Below are positions 6,649-9,989 of a stretch of 9,989 bases of DNA, piece after piece. Source of the DNA: Negativicutes bacterium (lineage in GTDB: Bacteria; Bacillota_C; Negativicutes; Acidaminococcales; Acidaminococcaceae); assembly GCA_009930275.1 (NCBI GenBank), contig RZYP01000065.1, forward strand, positions 1 through 9,989. The letters are read 5' to 3'. Position numbers and translations under genes: made by a program. The notes beneath the pieces were generated by a model that saw nothing but the letters and a program-made list of their open reading frames with translations, did no database searches and was not told the DNA's origin. How positions within the stretch are numbered: the first letter of the stretch is position 1; the number at the start of each line of letters is the position of its first letter.

Positions 6649-9010
<2,362 letters not shown>

Positions 9011-9026
9011 TGTTCTACGTGGAACT
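9011..9026. promoter_or_regulatory. parS: Candidate parS centromere site (ParB binding)
   Basis: TGTTCTACGTGGAACT lies directly after the gyrB stop and 22 bp before parB. It matches the Firmicutes parS consensus TGTTNCACGTGAAACA at 12 of 15 specified positions and is a nearly perfect dyad (GTTCT-ACGT-GGAAC, one broken pair at the centre flank). Its position beside a parB gene near oriC is exactly where parS sites concentrate. The mismatches mean it could be a weakened or diverged site. Confidence 0.6.
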
Positions 9027-9047
9027 TTGTAATAAAGTGGAAATATT

Positions 9048-9866
9048 ATGACTGAAGAAGTAAGAGACATACCTGTCTATTCAATATCTCCTGATCCAGG
9101 ACAGCCTAGAAAGAATTTTGATGAGATCAGTTTGCAAGAGCTTGCTGACTCAATTCTAGTTAATGGCGTTATTCTGCCAATTATTGTCAGTCGTGTTGGC
9201 AATGAGAAATATCAGATTATTGCAGGGGAAAGACGATGGAGAGCTTCGATTATCGCAAAAAAAGCGACAATTCCGGCAATCATACGCGATCTGGAGCCAT
9301 TCAAAAGACAGATGCAGGCACTGTTGGAAAATATTCAACGTGACAATTTGAATCCTCTCGAAGAAGCCAACGCTTACCAACAGTTACTCGAGGAATTTGA
9401 ACTCTCACATGAAGAAATTGCTCAAGCAATTGGCAAAAGCAGGGCTTCAGTAACCAACGCCCTGCGTTTATTGAAACTTCCGGATTTTGTTCAGGATTGT
9501 CTAAGAGATGGGAAATTAACCAGTGGACACGCTAAGGTTCTGCTCGGTCTAGCCGATGAACATGACATTGTGTATTTGGCTGGCAGAGCAGTTCAAGGTA
9601 GTTGGTCTGTCCGCCAGACTGCACTGGCGTTGGAACAGGTGCGGAACAAGAAGACATTTGAAGGACTTGATCCAAAAGTTGGTAAAGAGAAATTTCAAAG
9701 TTTGCAACAACTACAACTACAGTTGCAAAGTCTCGAGGAAGCAATGACTCGTTATTTAGGAACTTCTGTTAAAATTCAGCTGTCTGGCAATCATAAAGGA
9801 AATATAAATATCCAGTTCCTCGACTTTGAAGAACTGGACAGAATTATCGATTTGATCGAGAATTAA
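9048..9866 (+). CDS. parB: ParB/Spo0J-family chromosome partitioning protein
   Basis: This encodes 272 residues (B. subtilis Spo0J 282). ParB proteins load at parS, bind and hydrolyse CTP, spread as sliding clamps and recruit SMC and ParA. The CTP-binding domain has the PGQPRKNF motif (17-24), NGVILPIIV (39-47; Spo0J has Gln where L43 lies), GERRWRAS (60-67) and ENIQRDNLNPLEEA (94-107). A helix-turn-helix follows at about 119-145 (LSHEEIAQAIGKSRASVTNALRLLKLP), then a linker and a C-terminal dimerisation domain YLGTSVKIQL...FLDFEELDRIIDLI that aligns well with Spo0J rather than the nucleoid-occlusion paralogue Noc. The protein begins straight at the CTP domain: the KGLG(K/R)G-type N-terminal helix that stimulates ParA is missing, and an in-frame TAA at 9033-9035 rules out an upstream extension. 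No parA is in the window. The ribosome binding site is weak (GTGGA at 9037-9041). The parS-like dyad is 22 bp upstream. Confidence 0.92.
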   Translation: MTEEVRDIPVYSISPDPGQPRKNFDEISLQELADSILVNGVILPIIVSRVGNEKYQIIAGERRWRASIIAKKATIPAIIRDLEPFKRQMQALLENIQRDNLNPLEEANAYQQLLEEFELSHEEIAQAIGKSRASVTNALRLLKLPDFVQDCLRDGKLTSGHAKVLLGLADEHDIVYLAGRAVQGSWSVRQTALALEQVRNKKTFEGLDPKVGKEKFQSLQQLQLQLQSLEEAMTRYLGTSVKIQLSGNHKGNINIQFLDFEELDRIIDLIEN

Positions 9867-9869
9867 GAA

Positions 9870-9989
9870 CTAGTTTGTAAAAGAATCATCCTCTTTTTTA
9901 TTGTTGCCTCGACGGAAAATTCGGGCTAACAAACGAGGTTTTTCTTGATTCATCATTGCTTTCATCAAAAGTGTGTCGGCTCTCATTCG
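9870..9989 (-). CDS. C-terminal end of an unrecognised minus-strand protein (partial)
   Basis: Read on the minus strand, an open frame enters from the right edge and runs 39 codons to TAG (9872-9870). The peptide starts RMRADTLLMKAMMNQEKPRLL, is Met- and Arg-rich, and ends with a hydrophilic tail RRGNNKKEDDSFTN, like a disordered C-terminus. I do not recognise the family. It converges on parB with only 3 bp between the two stop codons. The other frames of this stretch are less convincing, and no strong hairpin terminator is present for either gene, so the transcripts may overlap. Confidence 0.45.
   Translation of the reverse strand, partial: RMRADTLLMKAMMNQEKPRLLARIFRRGNNKKEDDSFTN

Noticed and set aside
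9701..9728. TTTGCAAC...GTTGCAAA inverted repeat inside parB, resembling the dyad at 1466-1490
   Set aside because: It is explained by repeated Gln/Leu codons of the LQQLQLQLQ linker.
9879..9897. AAAAGA/TCTTTT hairpin after parB as a terminator
   Set aside because: The stem has six mostly A-T pairs and would lie inside the coding end of the minus-strand gene; too weak to call.

Overview
The window is the chromosomal replication-origin neighbourhood of a low-GC Gram-positive bacterium. The layout dnaA - oriC - dnaN - recF - DUF370/remB - gyrB, the Rex regulator, the B. subtilis-like ParB and DnaA protein sequences, and the strong AAGGAG-type ribosome binding sites all point to Firmicutes. The GyrB wording (for example [10 protein letters not shown]) and the DUF3783 and zinc-phospholipase-like neighbours lean towards Clostridia. 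I cannot name a genus from sequence alone.

Left part (1-1680): the last 35 codons of an unrecognised gene, then rex (redox-sensing repressor) followed one base later by a DUF3783-family gene, ending in a strong 12-bp hairpin terminator. A minus-strand gene for a zinc-dependent phospholipase C-like protein (1678-2391) converges on this pair. It has its own probable extended -10 promoter and a hairpin in its leader, and it is divergent from dnaA.

Centre (2392-4316): a 288-bp dnaA promoter region without convincing DnaA boxes, then dnaA, then the 281-bp dnaA-dnaN gap. That gap holds perfect and near-perfect DnaA boxes on both strands followed by an AT-rich tract. It is almost certainly oriC, with all boxes on the dnaN side of dnaA.

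Right part (4317-9866): dnaN (sliding clamp), recF (clamp-associated recombination ATPase), a remB-type DUF370 gene and gyrB run in one direction. recF/remB overlap by 1 nt, and remB/gyrB are nearly contiguous. The S4-domain gene often found between dnaN and recF is absent, and gyrA does not follow gyrB. Instead a Spo0J-type parB follows, preceded by a parS-like imperfect palindrome in the 37-bp gap. At the right edge the tail of an unrecognised minus-strand gene converges on parB, with only 3 bp between the stop codons.

Together the core genes initiate replication (DnaA/oriC), tether the polymerase (DnaN), repair forks (RecF), relieve supercoiling (GyrB) and segregate the origin (ParB/parS). 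I saw no mobile element, CRISPR array, rRNA or tRNA. Nothing here amounts to a clearly new system. The most interesting points are the parS-like site beside an orphan ParB that lacks the usual ParA-stimulating N-terminus, a GyrB with an acidic N-terminal extension and a D-to-A change beside its ATPase residues, and roughly 21-bp spacing of many oriC DnaA boxes.
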